Notes: a model not told the origin generated them from the letters alone. 64,000 bases of DNA from Pollutimonas subterranea (GCF_002849655.1 NZ_PDNW01000008.1:62001-126000), one strand, 5' to 3'; counted from the first letter of the stretch, positions 17,221 to 26,404 are shown. Numbers and translations are program-made.

Positions 17221-18147
17221 ATGACGCATCAGCAATCCACACGCTCCCGTAGAAGAACATGGCTGTTCCCCCTGCTTCTCCTTCTATCGGGTGGGCTGCT
17301 GCTGGGGCTGTCTACCAATTTGGCCAAACTGGCAGGTGAGATCGGCCTGGCGCCACTGGCTCTTCTCGGCTGGTCGATGACCGGTGCGGCGGTAATTCTG
17401 CTGACCGTGGCGGCGCTACGCCGCAGCCTCCCACCCATCAACCCACGCACCTTAAGGTACTACGCAATATCGGCGCTGGTCAGCGTCGCCGCATCCAACT
17501 TCATCTTTTTTTCCGCTATCCCGCACGTGGGTGCCAGCTTCGTGGCGCTCATCATCACGCTGCCGCCCCTGCTGACCTACGTTGGAGCGCTGGCCTTGAA
17601 GATGGAACGCTTCCAGATGACTCGGGCCCTGGGGGTTGCGGCAGCGCTGGCCGGCGCCGGCGTGCTCGCTGCCAGTCAGTTGAGGATGCCGCAAGCCGAC
17701 GTATTCTGGATTCTTGTTGCGCTCGTTGGACCCATGCTGTTGGCCGTGGGCAATCTTTACCGGACCTTGCATTGGCCCGAGGGTGTTTCGGCCGAGGCGC
17801 TGGCCCCCGGCATGGTGACTGGCGCCGCAATCATGCTGCTGCTGGCGGGCTTTTTGCCCGGCTACTCCCTGGCCGTGCCGACGGATCGTAGCCTGCCGTT
17901 CGTCCTGATCCTTGCCCAGACCTTGATTTTTGCCGGGCAATTCCAGCTGTTATTCCTTCTACAGAAAGCCGGCGGCCCCGTCTTATTAAGTCTTCTTGGA
18001 TCGGTCGGCGCTATTGTTGGCGTGCCGGTCGCCATCTTCCTGCAGAACGAAGCGCCGCCACAAGCCTTGATGCCGAGTGCCGCGCTGATTGCGCTAGGCA
18101 TCACCTTGGTAGCCGTGGGTCAGGCGAAAGCACGACCAAAAACATGA
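17221..18147 (+). CDS. EamA/DMT superfamily transporter
   Basis: This 308-residue protein is almost entirely hydrophobic and has about ten transmembrane segments in two repeats of five, the EamA arrangement. Visible segments include the N-terminal LFPLLLLLSGGLLLGLS, FVALIITLPPLLTYVGALAL in the first repeat, and FVLILAQTLIFAGQFQLLFLL in the second. Substrate cannot be read; family members export amino acids, nucleosides or metabolites. A 226-base gap with a nested hairpin and an imperfect palindrome (AAGGTAGATTCTATCTT, 17138-17154) precedes it. Confidence 0.85.
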   Translation: MTHQQSTRSRRRTWLFPLLLLLSGGLLLGLSTNLAKLAGEIGLAPLALLGWSMTGAAVILLTVAALRRSLPPINPRTLRYYAISALVSVAASNFIFFSAIPHVGASFVALIITLPPLLTYVGALALKMERFQMTRALGVAAALAGAGVLAASQLRMPQADVFWILVALVGPMLLAVGNLYRTLHWPEGVSAEALAPGMVTGAAIMLLLAGFLPGYSLAVPTDRSLPFVLILAQTLIFAGQFQLLFLLQKAGGPVLLSLLGSVGAIVGVPVAIFLQNEAPPQALMPSAALIALGITLVAVGQAKARPKT

Positions 18148-18216
18148 TTTTCGCGGACGGCCAACACAAGTGCAGAAATCGTCGGCGAAGCGCCACGACC
18201 CAAGCTGCCCGGCGCC

Positions 18217-18238
18217 GCCTGGCAACGCGTTGCCAGGC
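18217..18238. terminator. Perfect 22-bp palindrome between convergent genes
   Basis: GCCTGGCAACGCGTTGCCAG plus GC reads identically on both strands. It sits between the EamA (plus) and DUF488 (minus) genes, 6 bases from the DUF488 stop. A bidirectional terminator hairpin is the simplest reading; there is no clear T-run on either side. Confidence 0.5.
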
Positions 18239-18244
18239 CAATCG

Positions 18245-18826
18245 TCAATCTTTTGCCGAAGGCTGCGCCGCCCCATACGTCAGCTTCCCACCCTCAACCC
18301 GTGCGGGCGAGGTCATTGGGTGCACCACGGCGTGCTTGTCGCCCATGATATGCAGCACCTTGACGCCGCGTACGCATAGCGCGTCTGAGATCATGGAACG
18401 ATGGCAGCGCCACCAGACCGCTTCGGCGCACATCAGGGCAACATGTGACCCGCTGGCGACTTCGAGAAGCGCTTCAAGTCCTTCCGTGAATTCGGGCGTG
18501 GACATATAGTCAGCGTAACCGCGAAATGAGGTGTTGCGCCAGGCGGTATTGGGTGAATCCGGGCTGGTGCGCCGACGTCCACCCAATATCTGGAACCATT
18601 GATACGCAACGCCATGGTCGCGCAGCGTGGCTCCCACTGCGTCTTTGCCATACTGCGGATATTTGCGGGACCCGGGGAAACTTCGTACGTCCACGACTGT
18701 TTCAATCCCGTATTCGGCCAGCAGAGCAAGAAACTCTTCGATGGGCCGGGTCGAGTGGCCTATCGTCCAGATTGTCTCTACGCCGGATAGTTTTGCGTTT
18801 TTTGAGCTGCTTGATGAACTTGGCAT
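18245..18826 (-). CDS. DUF488 family protein
   Basis: This 193-residue protein has the family start TIWTIGHSTRPIEEFLALL (about residue 18 on), then VVDVRSFPGSRKYPQ, YQWFQILGGRRR and the conserved C-terminal VALMCAEAVWWRCHRSMISD. DUF488 proteins are small, often stress- or nucleic-acid-linked, with no firmly known activity; the Cys-rich CAE--WWRCHR segment suggests a thiol or metal site. A relic of the same C-terminal segment survives at 26405-26485. Stop lies beside a perfect palindrome. A Ser-rich N-terminal tail (SSSSSS) is present. Confidence 0.88.
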   Translation of the reverse strand: MPSSSSSSKNAKLSGVETIWTIGHSTRPIEEFLALLAEYGIETVVDVRSFPGSRKYPQYGKDAVGATLRDHGVAYQWFQILGGRRRTSPDSPNTAWRNTSFRGYADYMSTPEFTEGLEALLEVASGSHVALMCAEAVWWRCHRSMISDALCVRGVKVLHIMGDKHAVVHPMTSPARVEGGKLTYGAAQPSAKD

Positions 18827-18885
18827 GCCCCCTCCGCTACGAATTGGCGGGCAACACTCGCCAAGCCCGCATGGCTACTATAACG

Positions 18886-19989
18886 TCACCGCTGCGCTCC
18901 GCGCTGACACAGATAGCCCAGCACCGCCTGCTGCCCGCCGGCGAACTCGATGCGCTTGGACCTGAGCTGCCGCTGGTAGACGTACATGGGGTCGTAGTAT
19001 TCGGTCAGCAGACCCTCGATCCAACCCAGGTGCATTTCAATCGCGCCGCTGCGCGCCTGTTCAATCAGGGCGGCGTCCATGATTGCCGCCAGCCGCTGGT
19101 GGCGATCATGCCCCAGGCGCTTGACGATGTTGTCCAGGCTCTGGCGCAGACGCTCGGCGTACAGCCCGAAACCTTTTTCTTCGCCATGCAGCGTATCGAA
19201 TTCGTTGCGCAAACCGACCACATAGTCGCGCAGTATGCGCTGCATCCGATTCTCAAGGCTATCTTCCAGCCAGACGACCGGATACGTTTGCATGCCTTGG
19301 TACAGCAGCAATGGCAAGCTGCAGCTGCCTATGGCGCGGCTCTCATCTTCCAGAACGAATAAACTGTGTCCCGCGGCGCACTTCTTGAGAATGTCGACGG
19401 CCAGGCCATTCTCGAAGTCGATCTGTGCAGGTTGCCCGACGGCATGCTTTCCAAAGCTGGAGCCGCGATGCCGCGCATGCCTCTCCAGATCCAGGCCGTT
19501 GCTCAACTGCAGCAGTACATCGGTCTTGCCGGTGCCCGTCATGCCGCCCAGCACAACAAAACTACAGTCGTTGACTGCCTGCTCGGTCGTCTCCAGCAGA
19601 AAAGTGCGCATGGCCTTGTAGCCGCCGATCACCCGTGGGTACTCGATGCCGGCCTCTTCCTTCAACCATTGCTGAGTAATCTGCGAGCGCAAGCCTCCGC
19701 GAAAGCAATAGAGGTAGCCGTCGGGGTTGGCCCGTGCGAACGCCGCCCATGCTGCGATGCGTTGCGCCTTGATCTGGCCTGACACGAGTTCATGACCCAG
19801 CGCGATGGCCGCATCCTGGCCGCGCTGTTTGTAGCAGAGCCCGACTTTCTGTCGCTCGCCATCATCCATGAGCGGCAGATTGATGACACCAGGGAAAGCG
19901 CCCTTGCTGAACTCGACGGGCGCGCGGGCGTCCATCATGGGCACATTGTCAAGAAACAGCGCCTGATAATTGCTGGTGTCCTCGCGCAT
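18886..19989 (-). CDS. selU: tRNA 2-selenouridine synthase
   Basis: This 367-residue protein replaces sulfur by selenium at the wobble 2-thiouridine of tRNA-Lys, -Glu and -Gln, via a geranylated intermediate. The N-terminal rhodanese domain has [17 protein letters not shown] (about 18-34) and the catalytic Cys in YCFRGGLRS (C95). A P-loop domain follows with GGMTGTGKT (about 148-156). The start ATG at 19989 shares one base with the selD stop (TGATG), showing coupling; the GTG one codon earlier is also possible. Also called mnmH or ybbB. Confidence 0.95.
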   Translation of the reverse strand: MREDTSNYQALFLDNVPMMDARAPVEFSKGAFPGVINLPLMDDGERQKVGLCYKQRGQDAAIALGHELVSGQIKAQRIAAWAAFARANPDGYLYCFRGGLRSQITQQWLKEEAGIEYPRVIGGYKAMRTFLLETTEQAVNDCSFVVLGGMTGTGKTDVLLQLSNGLDLERHARHRGSSFGKHAVGQPAQIDFENGLAVDILKKCAAGHSLFVLEDESRAIGSCSLPLLLYQGMQTYPVVWLEDSLENRMQRILRDYVVGLRNEFDTLHGEEKGFGLYAERLRQSLDNIVKRLGHDRHQRLAAIMDAALIEQARSGAIEMHLGWIEGLLTEYYDPMYVYQRQLRSKRIEFAGGQQAVLGYLCQRGAQR

Positions 19990-21023
19990 CACACCACTTC
20001 TATCGCATGAGGCTGTCTCGCGATCAGTTCACCGATCGGGGCCAACTGCAGGCCGAATTCAGCCGCCGCGGCCAGGAATTCGGCTTCGCCTTCGGGCGTC
20101 ACCGCCACCAGCAGACCTCCGCTGGTCTGGGGATCGCAAAGCAGGTTCAATTGATCTTGGCTGATGGGCGCGATGCGCTCACCATAACTGTCAAAGTTGC
20201 GCCCCGTCCCGCCGGGCACGCAGCCTTCCGCCAGGTAATGATCGACGCCCGGCAGACGCGGCACCTTGGCAAACTCGATGCGGGCGCTTACGCCGCTGCC
20301 GTCAGCCATTTCCACCAGATGGCCCAGCAAACCAAAACCGGTGACGTCTGTCATGGCCATGACGCCATCCAGCTTGCCGAAGCGACTGCCCGGCGTGTTC
20401 AACGTGCACATCCAGTCCCGCGCCAGTCCGATATCCTCGGCGCGCAACTTGGACTGTTTCTCGGCGGTCGTCAGAATACCGATGCCTAGCGGTTTGGTCA
20501 GATATAGCTTGCAACCGACGGTGCCGGTGTCATTGCGCTTGAGGCGTGTCTTGTCCACCACGCCGGTAACGGCCAGGCCAAAGATCGGCTCCGGTGCGTC
20601 GATGGAGTGACCGCCGGCCAAGGGGATGCCGGCGGCGTCGCAGGCCGAACGCCCGCCGCGTATCACTTCGCGTGCCACCTCCGGCGGCAACAGGTTGACC
20701 GGCCACCCCAGGATGGCAATGGCCAACAACGGATCGCCACCCATTGCATAGATATCGCTGATGGCGTTGGTCGCCGCGATACGACCGAAATCGAAGGGAT
20801 CATCCACGATAGGCATGAAGAAATCGGTGGTCGATACCACGCCACGTTGCTCATCCAGTGCATAGACCGCCGCATCATCCCGCGAGGCGTTGCCTACCCA
20901 CAGCTTGGGATCGAGGTTCTGCGCGCCGCTGCCGGCCAGTATTACCTCCAGCACCTTGGGCGAAATCTTGCATCCGCAGCCCGCTCCGTGGCTGTATTGG
21001 GTAAGGCGTATGGGACTGTTCAT
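19989..21023 (-). CDS. selD: Selenide, water dikinase (selenophosphate synthetase)
   Basis: This 344-residue protein makes selenophosphate from selenide and ATP, the selenium donor for the adjacent selU. It matches E. coli SelD along its length: [19 protein letters not shown] at the N-terminus with catalytic Cys16 (not Sec) and Lys19, then [50 protein letters not shown] and [12 protein letters not shown]. The start at 21023 is set by this homology. No selA, selB or tRNA-Sec is in the window, so the local role is tRNA selenation. Confidence 0.96.
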   Translation of the reverse strand: MNSPIRLTQYSHGAGCGCKISPKVLEVILAGSGAQNLDPKLWVGNASRDDAAVYALDEQRGVVSTTDFFMPIVDDPFDFGRIAATNAISDIYAMGGDPLLAIAILGWPVNLLPPEVAREVIRGGRSACDAAGIPLAGGHSIDAPEPIFGLAVTGVVDKTRLKRNDTGTVGCKLYLTKPLGIGILTTAEKQSKLRAEDIGLARDWMCTLNTPGSRFGKLDGVMAMTDVTGFGLLGHLVEMADGSGVSARIEFAKVPRLPGVDHYLAEGCVPGGTGRNFDSYGERIAPISQDQLNLLCDPQTSGGLLVAVTPEGEAEFLAAAAEFGLQLAPIGELIARQPHAIEVV

Positions 21024-21402
21024 GGATACTCCGCGATGGCTTAACGCTGGCAATTCTAAACCCTTCACCCCGACAGGCGCTGAAACGTGATGAGGCATAG
21101 CAAAGAGGTTTCTCTCCCGGCCAAACGCTGTAATCCATACATCTTAGTTGCAACCAGCGGTTTCCCACGCATCGGCGCCAATCAGGCAAGCTGCGCACTG
21201 TGCTGCCAGTCACCGTTGAAGCGGTATGCCCTGATCGCGACATGGCCGGCCCACGATCCCAATTTACATTTGCACCAGAACATTCTCGCAATGATACGGA
21301 TTGTCATTGTGTCGCTCTTATTGGTTGCTAGGATCACGCGTGGTACTCGTCCGCAAGGCAATCGCGCGGCACTCATCCGTCCACACCTCCTGGGAGTTAA
21401 TC
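21024..21402. other. 379-base intergenic region between selD and the His/Gly-rich gene
   Basis: No gene is supported here. The region carries the divergent promoters of selD-selU (minus) and of the His/Gly-rich gene (plus). The only clear motif is an inverted repeat at 21289-21309 (CAATGA and TCATTG arms). No tRNA cloverleaf or known riboswitch was recognised. Confidence 0.6.
21289..21309. promoter_or_regulatory. Fur/Zur-like inverted repeat upstream of the His-rich gene
   Basis: CAATGATACGGATTGTCATT plus G shows arms CAATGA and TCATTG around a nine-base centre and includes AATGATA, which resembles one half of a Fur box. It lies about 94 bases before the start of a protein with a likely metal-binding His-rich domain. 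Metal-responsive control is inferred. Confidence 0.35.
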
Positions 21403-22956
21403 ATGGCATCCGCATTCAACGGTTTATGGAATAGGGACCAGCTCCCTGATATTGATGATGTAATCGGCGTTGCAAAGAAAGGACTGAACAAGGCAATGGA
21501 TGCCTTTCATCAGTTCAGCAACCACGATGGGCACGGCCGCGGTCACGGAAATGATCACTGGCATGGCCACGGAGGCAATCACGGGCATGGTCATGGGCAT
21601 GGCAACGGCCACGGTAATGGCCATGGTCACGGGCATAGCCATGGACACGGAGGCAATCATGGACATGGACATGGCAACGGTCATGGGCATGGCAATCCCA
21701 ACCGTTTCACCGCCGAATTGAACGACGCCAGCGGTACGGCGACCTTCGTCACGGAATTCGGCAGTATTCCCGTGCAATGGTCTGGAGAAGGCGAGGCCGT
21801 CGCGCGCCGCCAGGGCGACAAGCTTACGCTGGCCCTGACTGGAGAATTATTGCTGACGGCTCCCGGCGGGCAGGAATTTTCCATTACACCGTCCGACCTG
21901 CTGCGCTTGCGCGACGGTCTGGGCGACACCGGTGAGTTGACATTGGATGACATCAAGGATGCCGCCGCACCGTTGATCCAGTTCCTGGCAGCACGCGGCA
22001 TAGACGCCACGGGCGCCAGCCTGGATGGCGAAACACTGAGCTTTTCCTTTGACATATCCGACGCAGCGGCACTCCCGCCCAACATGTCCCTGACCGAGGC
22101 CTTCACCACCAATGCCACCATTGATCTGACGGTCGTGGCCCAGGTCATGAAAAACCTGGTCATTGACCTCGTCACGACAGAGGGCGCAATAAACCTGGGT
22201 ACCGATTTTCCGATAGGCCAGTTCCTGCAGGAGGTAATCATCGAGGGCGGTGGCACGCTGGACCTGGGACCCATATCCATCGATGCGGAAGGCTCTTCCA
22301 CATTCGACGTGTCCACACTGACCGCAGACGTTGATGCCGACATCGTTATCGACGCCGGCGACTCCGACTTACCCGGCTGGGCGGTCATGCTCGGTGGTGG
22401 CGATGACAGCATCAGTTTGCGTGTCGAGTCCGATGACGGCGTCATCGATTCGGGCGCCAGCACCAATCGGCAGATCGACCTGGGCGCCGGCGACAATACG
22501 CTCTACCTGACCGGCGGCCTGGGTGTAACGATCGAGGCCGGAAAGGGCGACAACTGGATCCAGTTCACAGAGCAGGTGTCCAACCTGGTGGATGTTGGCA
22601 GCGAAGAAGGCATCCGCGCCAGCGTGATCAATGTCAGGGACTTCAGCACTGGCGACGAGTTGGCGTTTGGCCAGCATGCCGATGCGGCGGGCCCGCGCGA
22701 ACTTACAGGTCCGGTGATCGAAGGCGAACGAATGGATGTCACCGTGGACGCGAATGCCGATCTGTTAGCCAAGCTGCAAACCGCCGCTGCCAATGTCGAC
22801 GTGGACGGCTGGACCGCATTCCAGCACGAAGACGACACCTTCATCTTCGTTCAGAATGGCACGGATGAACTGGAAACAGGTGACGGTTTGATCCAACTGG
22901 TCGGCTATTCGGGAGAATTGAACGACAGCAATTTCGTGCAGCCTGTCGCGGCCTGA
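21403..22956 (+). CDS. His/Gly-rich, probably exported RTX/T1SS-like protein
   Basis: This 517-residue protein belongs to no family I can name. Residues about 41-96 are almost only His, Gly and Asn (HGHGGNHGHGHG motifs, with a 78-bp internal duplication), a likely Zn/Ni/Cu-binding segment. The rest is acidic, beta-rich and Asp/Gly-rich, with RTX-like GGGDDSI and GAGDNTLYLTGG, GKGDNW near 360-420. The C-terminus (DDTFIFVQNGTDELETGDGLIQLVGYSG) resembles the ends of type I secretion substrates, and there is no N-terminal signal peptide. A GGGAG sits 9 bases before the ATG. A strong terminator follows. Confidence 0.75.
   Translation: MASAFNGLWNRDQLPDIDDVIGVAKKGLNKAMDAFHQFSNHDGHGRGHGNDHWHGHGGNHGHGHGHGNGHGNGHGHGHSHGHGGNHGHGHGNGHGHGNPNRFTAELNDASGTATFVTEFGSIPVQWSGEGEAVARRQGDKLTLALTGELLLTAPGGQEFSITPSDLLRLRDGLGDTGELTLDDIKDAAAPLIQFLAARGIDATGASLDGETLSFSFDISDAAALPPNMSLTEAFTTNATIDLTVVAQVMKNLVIDLVTTEGAINLGTDFPIGQFLQEVIIEGGGTLDLGPISIDAEGSSTFDVSTLTADVDADIVIDAGDSDLPGWAVMLGGGDDSISLRVESDDGVIDSGASTNRQIDLGAGDNTLYLTGGLGVTIEAGKGDNWIQFTEQVSNLVDVGSEEGIRASVINVRDFSTGDELAFGQHADAAGPRELTGPVIEGERMDVTVDANADLLAKLQTAAANVDVDGWTAFQHEDDTFIFVQNGTDELETGDGLIQLVGYSGELNDSNFVQPVAA
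21523..21699 (+). repeat. Degenerate His-Gly coding repeat with a 78-bp duplication
   Basis: Hexamer-like units CATGGC/CATGGG/CACGGC encode alternating His-Gly/Asn-Gly. A longer unit around GGAGGCAATC at 21571 recurs at 21649 (period 78 bp, 26 codons), so the tract seems to have expanded by duplication. Confidence 0.8.
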
Positions 22957-22988
22957 TCGGCTGATTGGGCTTTAGCTAATGGATAACG

Positions 22989-23015
22989 CCGACCGCCTCA
23001 GGGCGGTCGGTTTTT
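22989..23015 (+). terminator. Rho-independent terminator
   Basis: A perfect 9-bp stem CCGACCGCC / GGCGGTCGG with a TCAG loop is followed by TTTTT. It lies 33 bases after the stop of the His/Gly-rich gene. Confidence 0.92.
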
Positions 23016-23101
23016 CATGGTGAAGATGCAAATACGGACATCCGACATGAACCTCATCATCAGATCACCTATCAGTCCTGATCTTTAGGCGCGGCTTAAC
23101 T

Positions 23102-24007
23102 CTATTTACGAGAAAGACCAACAGCAGAATCCAATATGTGCCGCATCATTTGCTTAACATAGGCGGGCAGCTCCTCTGCGGTTCGTACGCAGAGCATCAA
23201 GTCTCTGGACGCCCACGCATCGGTCAGCTCAAGACGCTTGATGCGCGCGGACCTCGCGCAGCGTATGGCGGCGGTTTTTGGCACCACCCCGATGCCTATG
23301 CCTTGGCCGACCATCCGGCAGACAGCTTCAATACTGCGCAGGCGTACCCGATAACTAAGATGTTTACCCGCCCTGCGCGCATGAAAGGTAACGTGTTCCT
23401 GTAGCGCACTGCCCTCGACCAACCCCACGAAGTCATAGCCGGCAACTTCTGAAAGACTAATGGAAGTGCGTTGTGCCAATTCATGGTCCCTGGCGACGAT
23501 CAACGCCAAAGGATCAGGACGAAAGGCATAGGTTTCCAAGCCTTGCAGGTCGGCGGAGTCAGCCACGACACCGATGTCGGCCATGCCGGCTCGTACTGTG
23601 TCGGCGATTTCATAACTAAGCATTTCTTCAAGGTCAACCGACACCTGTGGATGCCGTGCTAAGAAGTCGCTCAGGATTTCGGGCAGATATTCGCTAAGGG
23701 CGGAGGTATTGCAGAGCAGGCGCACATGCCCTTTTAGTCCCTTGCCGTATTGGTCGAGGTCACCCCGCATGCGATCCATCTGCTGCAGGACGATACGCGC
23801 ATGGTGCAATAGGGTTCGTCCTGCCGGGGTTATTTGAACCCCACGCCGGTCGCGCATCAACAGGGCTACGCCCAGGGCGTCTTCCATGCCTTTGATGCGC
23901 TCGCTCGCCGACGCCAAGGTCATGTGTGAACGGTGGGCGCCGCCCGTGATGGTGCCGGCCTCTTGAACATTCAAGAACAAGCGTAGATCGGTCAGGTCAA
24001 AACGCAT
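23102..24007 (-). CDS. LysR family transcriptional regulator
   Basis: This 301-residue LysR protein has the N-terminus MRFDLTDLRLFLNVQEAGTI and the HTH recognition segment SHMTLASASERIKGMEDALG; the effector domain holds RAGMADIGVVADSADLQGL. The N-terminus resembles the branch that controls TauE/TSUP transporters or aromatic-acid genes. It diverges from the TauE/SafE gene at 24133 (125-base gap), its most likely target. Confidence 0.88.
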   Translation of the reverse strand: MRFDLTDLRLFLNVQEAGTITGGAHRSHMTLASASERIKGMEDALGVALLMRDRRGVQITPAGRTLLHHARIVLQQMDRMRGDLDQYGKGLKGHVRLLCNTSALSEYLPEILSDFLARHPQVSVDLEEMLSYEIADTVRAGMADIGVVADSADLQGLETYAFRPDPLALIVARDHELAQRTSISLSEVAGYDFVGLVEGSALQEHVTFHARRAGKHLSYRVRLRSIEAVCRMVGQGIGIGVVPKTAAIRCARSARIKRLELTDAWASRDLMLCVRTAEELPAYVKQMMRHILDSAVGLSRK

Positions 24008-24132
24008 AAAAAATCATAGCACGGTGATACTTAGGCAGCGCCTGAGGCAGGCTTCGACAGATCCTGATTACTGAAAAGAAGAACTCGCTTCAGAATGGAT
24101 ACTTATGTGTATAGCTGGAGCCTCTGAAAATA

Positions 24133-24900
24133 ATGTTTCCTGAAATGATTGCCAGGTTATCGCCGGAGTTGCTTGTCCTCGTTGCCATGGTCTTTGTGCT
24201 CGCCGGTGTAATCAAAGGGGTCGTGGGCATGGGCCTGCCTACGGTTTCGATGGCATTGCTGGTGCTCCTGATGAGTCCGGCACAAGCCGCCGCACTGCTT
24301 ATTATTCCCTCTTTAGTTACCAACCTGTGGCAAGCCGGACCTTTGCACAGGCTGCTGCCTTTGCTCCGAAGAATCGGCGGCATGCAGCTGGGGGTAGCCA
24401 GCGGTACCTTGCTGGGCGCCATGGTTTTCGGGGCACCAACCGGGCAGTGGGCTTCCATAGCGCTCGGGGTCGCGCTCGTGGCCTATGCCGCATGGGGCCT
24501 TTTTGGCACACCGTTGGCCGTACCCGCTTGCATGGAAAGGTGGCTCGGGCCTTTGGCAGGGCTATTGACGGGAATAATCACGGCCGGTACCGGCGTATTC
24601 GTTGTGCCGGCGGTGCCCTATCTACAGGCGTTGGCGCTTGAACGAGACGACCTGGTTCAAGCCATGGGCGTTTCCTTTACCGTCTCTACCGTGGCGTTGG
24701 CTGCAGGGCTGTTGATCAACGACAGCTATTCGATCGGGGCGGCAGGCACGTCGATGGTGATGCTTGTTCCCGCCTTGGCGGGCATGTATATGGGCCAACG
24801 GTTACGTAAATCACTTTCACCCGCTGCATTTCGGACCTGTTTCTTTGTGAGCCTGGTGGTATTGGGAACGTATCTGACCATTGAGGCTTTCCCGTTCTAG
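24133..24900 (+). CDS. TauE/SafE (TSUP) family membrane transporter
   Basis: This 255-residue protein has about eight transmembrane segments. The N-terminal half has LVLVAMVFVLAGVIKGVVGMGLPTV (GxGxP motif) and the second half repeats the pattern with GLLTGIITAGTGVFVVP, both diagnostic of the TSUP family. Members export or import sulfite, sulfonates or related organic anions. It is divergent from a LysR gene and convergent with the ArsR gene. The substrate is not determined. Confidence 0.9.
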   Translation: MFPEMIARLSPELLVLVAMVFVLAGVIKGVVGMGLPTVSMALLVLLMSPAQAAALLIIPSLVTNLWQAGPLHRLLPLLRRIGGMQLGVASGTLLGAMVFGAPTGQWASIALGVALVAYAAWGLFGTPLAVPACMERWLGPLAGLLTGIITAGTGVFVVPAVPYLQALALERDDLVQAMGVSFTVSTVALAAGLLINDSYSIGAAGTSMVMLVPALAGMYMGQRLRKSLSPAAFRTCFFVSLVVLGTYLTIEAFPF

Positions 24901-24917
24901 GATGTCCGGGGATCAGG

Positions 24918-25235
24918 TCAATCAGCGTGTTGTGCCAGGATCGCGGCCAATAATCCCGGAAATCGGCTTTCAATGTCTGCGCGTCGCAGGCTATTCATAT
25001 GTATCGTTCCGCTATTCTGGGTAAACACCAGCCCGGCTTCGCGCAGCACCTTGAAATGATGAGATACGGTGGACTTGGGGCGTCCGCCGTCCAGTTCGCC
25101 ACAGCTTGCAGTTTCAACGCGAGCAAGATGCCGAACGATGTCGAGGCGTATGGAATCGCTCAACGCATACAGCACACGTTCGAGAGAAAACTCACTGGCA
25201 GCGGGATGTTTGAATGGACGCATGAGCAGCATCAT
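24918..25235 (-). CDS. ArsR family HTH regulator
   Basis: This 105-residue winged-HTH repressor has RVLYALSDSIRLDIVRHLARVETASCGELD (helices 1-3) and the recognition helix in KSTVSHHFKVLREAGLVFTQ. It lacks the classic metal motif ELCVCDL; the CGEL Cys is the only Cys, so it probably senses a non-metal ligand or redox state. It diverges from the OYE-type oxidoreductase at 25316, whose expression it likely represses. Two in-frame starts (25235 and 25223) are possible. Confidence 0.85.
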   Translation of the reverse strand: MMLLMRPFKHPAASEFSLERVLYALSDSIRLDIVRHLARVETASCGELDGGRPKSTVSHHFKVLREAGLVFTQNSGTIHMNSLRRADIESRFPGLLAAILAQHAD

Positions 25236-25254
25236 ACACTTTGACCTATAATTA

Positions 25255-25287
25255 TTCTAATGTTCGTATATCTTCGAACTAACGAAT
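25255..25287. promoter_or_regulatory. Candidate ArsR operator between the ArsR and OYE genes
   Basis: An inverted repeat GTTCG (25262-25266) / CGAAC (25275-25279), with weaker matching flanks (ATTCTAAT and TAACGAAT), lies in the AT-rich divergent gap 80 bases wide. Placement suits repression of both genes. Confidence 0.4.
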
Positions 25288-25315
25288 TTATTTTAAAATA
25301 GCCACAAAGGCCATC

Positions 25316-26404
25316 ATGTCTGCTCTGTTCCAACCCTTCAAGCTCAAAGACGTCACTCTGCGCAATCGTATTGCGGTCCCGCCGATGTGCCAATACATGG
25401 CCGTCGATGGATTAGTCAACGATTGGCATTTGACTCATTACACCAGCATGGCGCGTGGAGGTGCGGGACTGGTTATCGTTGAAGCGACTGCCGTATCTCC
25501 CGAAGGACGCATTACTCCCGGGTGCACAGGCATCTGGAGCGATGATTTAGCTCAAGCGTTTATTCCCGTTGTGCAAGCCATCAAATCGGCGGGTGCTGTG
25601 CCAGGAATTCAAATCGCCCATGCTGGAAGAAAGGCCAGCGCCAATCGTCCCTGGGAGGGAGACAACCACATCGCTGAAAACGATGCGCGCGGCTGGCAAA
25701 CGATTGCGCCATCCGCCATCGCGTATGGCAATGAGTTGCCGAAGCAGCCTCAGGCGATGACCCTGGATGATATCGAACGCGTACGTCAAGACTTTGTCGA
25801 TGCCGCCAAACGGGCGCGTGATGCCGGTTTTGAATGGCTTGAATTGCATTTCGCCCATGGTTACCTCGCGCAAAGCTTTTTCTCTGCGCATTCGAATCAT
25901 CGCAACGACATCTACGGCGGGAGCGCGGAGAATCGGGCACGTTTCCTTCTGGAAACCTTACGGGCGGTACGCGAAGTTTGGCCAGAAAACCTTCCCCTGA
26001 CTGTACGCTTTGGCGTCCTCGAGTACGACGGGCGCGATGAGCAAACTCTGGTCGAGTCAATAGGCCTCGTACGCGATTTTAAAGCGGCAGGTATGGACAT
26101 GATCAATGTCAGCATCGGCTTTACGGTACCCGAAACGTCCATTCCGTGGGGGCCGGCTTTTTTGGGACCGATCGCCGAACGTGTCCGTCGCGAAGCAGAC
26201 GTCCCGGTCAGTTCCGCATGGGGATTTGGCACACCGGAAGTCGCCGAGCGCGTCGTCAAGGAGGAGCAGCTTGATGTTGTCATGGTGGGAAGAAGCCATT
26301 TGGCAAATCCTCATTGGGCCCACTTCGCCGCCAAGCAGCTCGAGGTGGAGCGCGCATCGTGGACCCTGCCGGCGCCGTACGCCCATTGGCTCGCACGCTA
26401 CTAA
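25316..26404 (+). CDS. NADH:flavin oxidoreductase, Old Yellow Enzyme (YqjM-like)
   Basis: This 362-residue FMN TIM-barrel ene-reductase has RNRIAVPPMCQYMA at the N-terminus, with Cys26-type redox tuning in PPMCQY, the substrate-binding IQIAHAGRKAS, and LELHFAHGYLAQSFFSAHSN with DIYGGSAENRARF. These features fit the thermophilic-like YqjM/XenA class. It reduces activated C=C bonds of enones, maleimides or nitro compounds using NAD(P)H. It is divergent from an ArsR repressor, consistent with electrophile-induced control, and is followed by the DUF488 relic and hmp. Confidence 0.92.
   Translation: MSALFQPFKLKDVTLRNRIAVPPMCQYMAVDGLVNDWHLTHYTSMARGGAGLVIVEATAVSPEGRITPGCTGIWSDDLAQAFIPVVQAIKSAGAVPGIQIAHAGRKASANRPWEGDNHIAENDARGWQTIAPSAIAYGNELPKQPQAMTLDDIERVRQDFVDAAKRARDAGFEWLELHFAHGYLAQSFFSAHSNHRNDIYGGSAENRARFLLETLRAVREVWPENLPLTVRFGVLEYDGRDEQTLVESIGLVRDFKAAGMDMINVSIGFTVPETSIPWGPAFLGPIAERVRREADVPVSSAWGFGTPEVAERVVKEEQLDVVMVGRSHLANPHWAHFAAKQLEVERASWTLPAPYAHWLARY

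Noticed and set aside
21024-21288. tRNA-Sec or other RNA gene near selD
   Set aside because: No cloverleaf with a long variable arm could be formed by eye; no conserved tRNA T-loop is present.
21424-21777. Minus-strand frame rich in Met/Ser/Thr opposite the His-rich gene
   Set aside because: It is the complement of the HG repeat; the plus frame has a start, ribosome site, and terminator.
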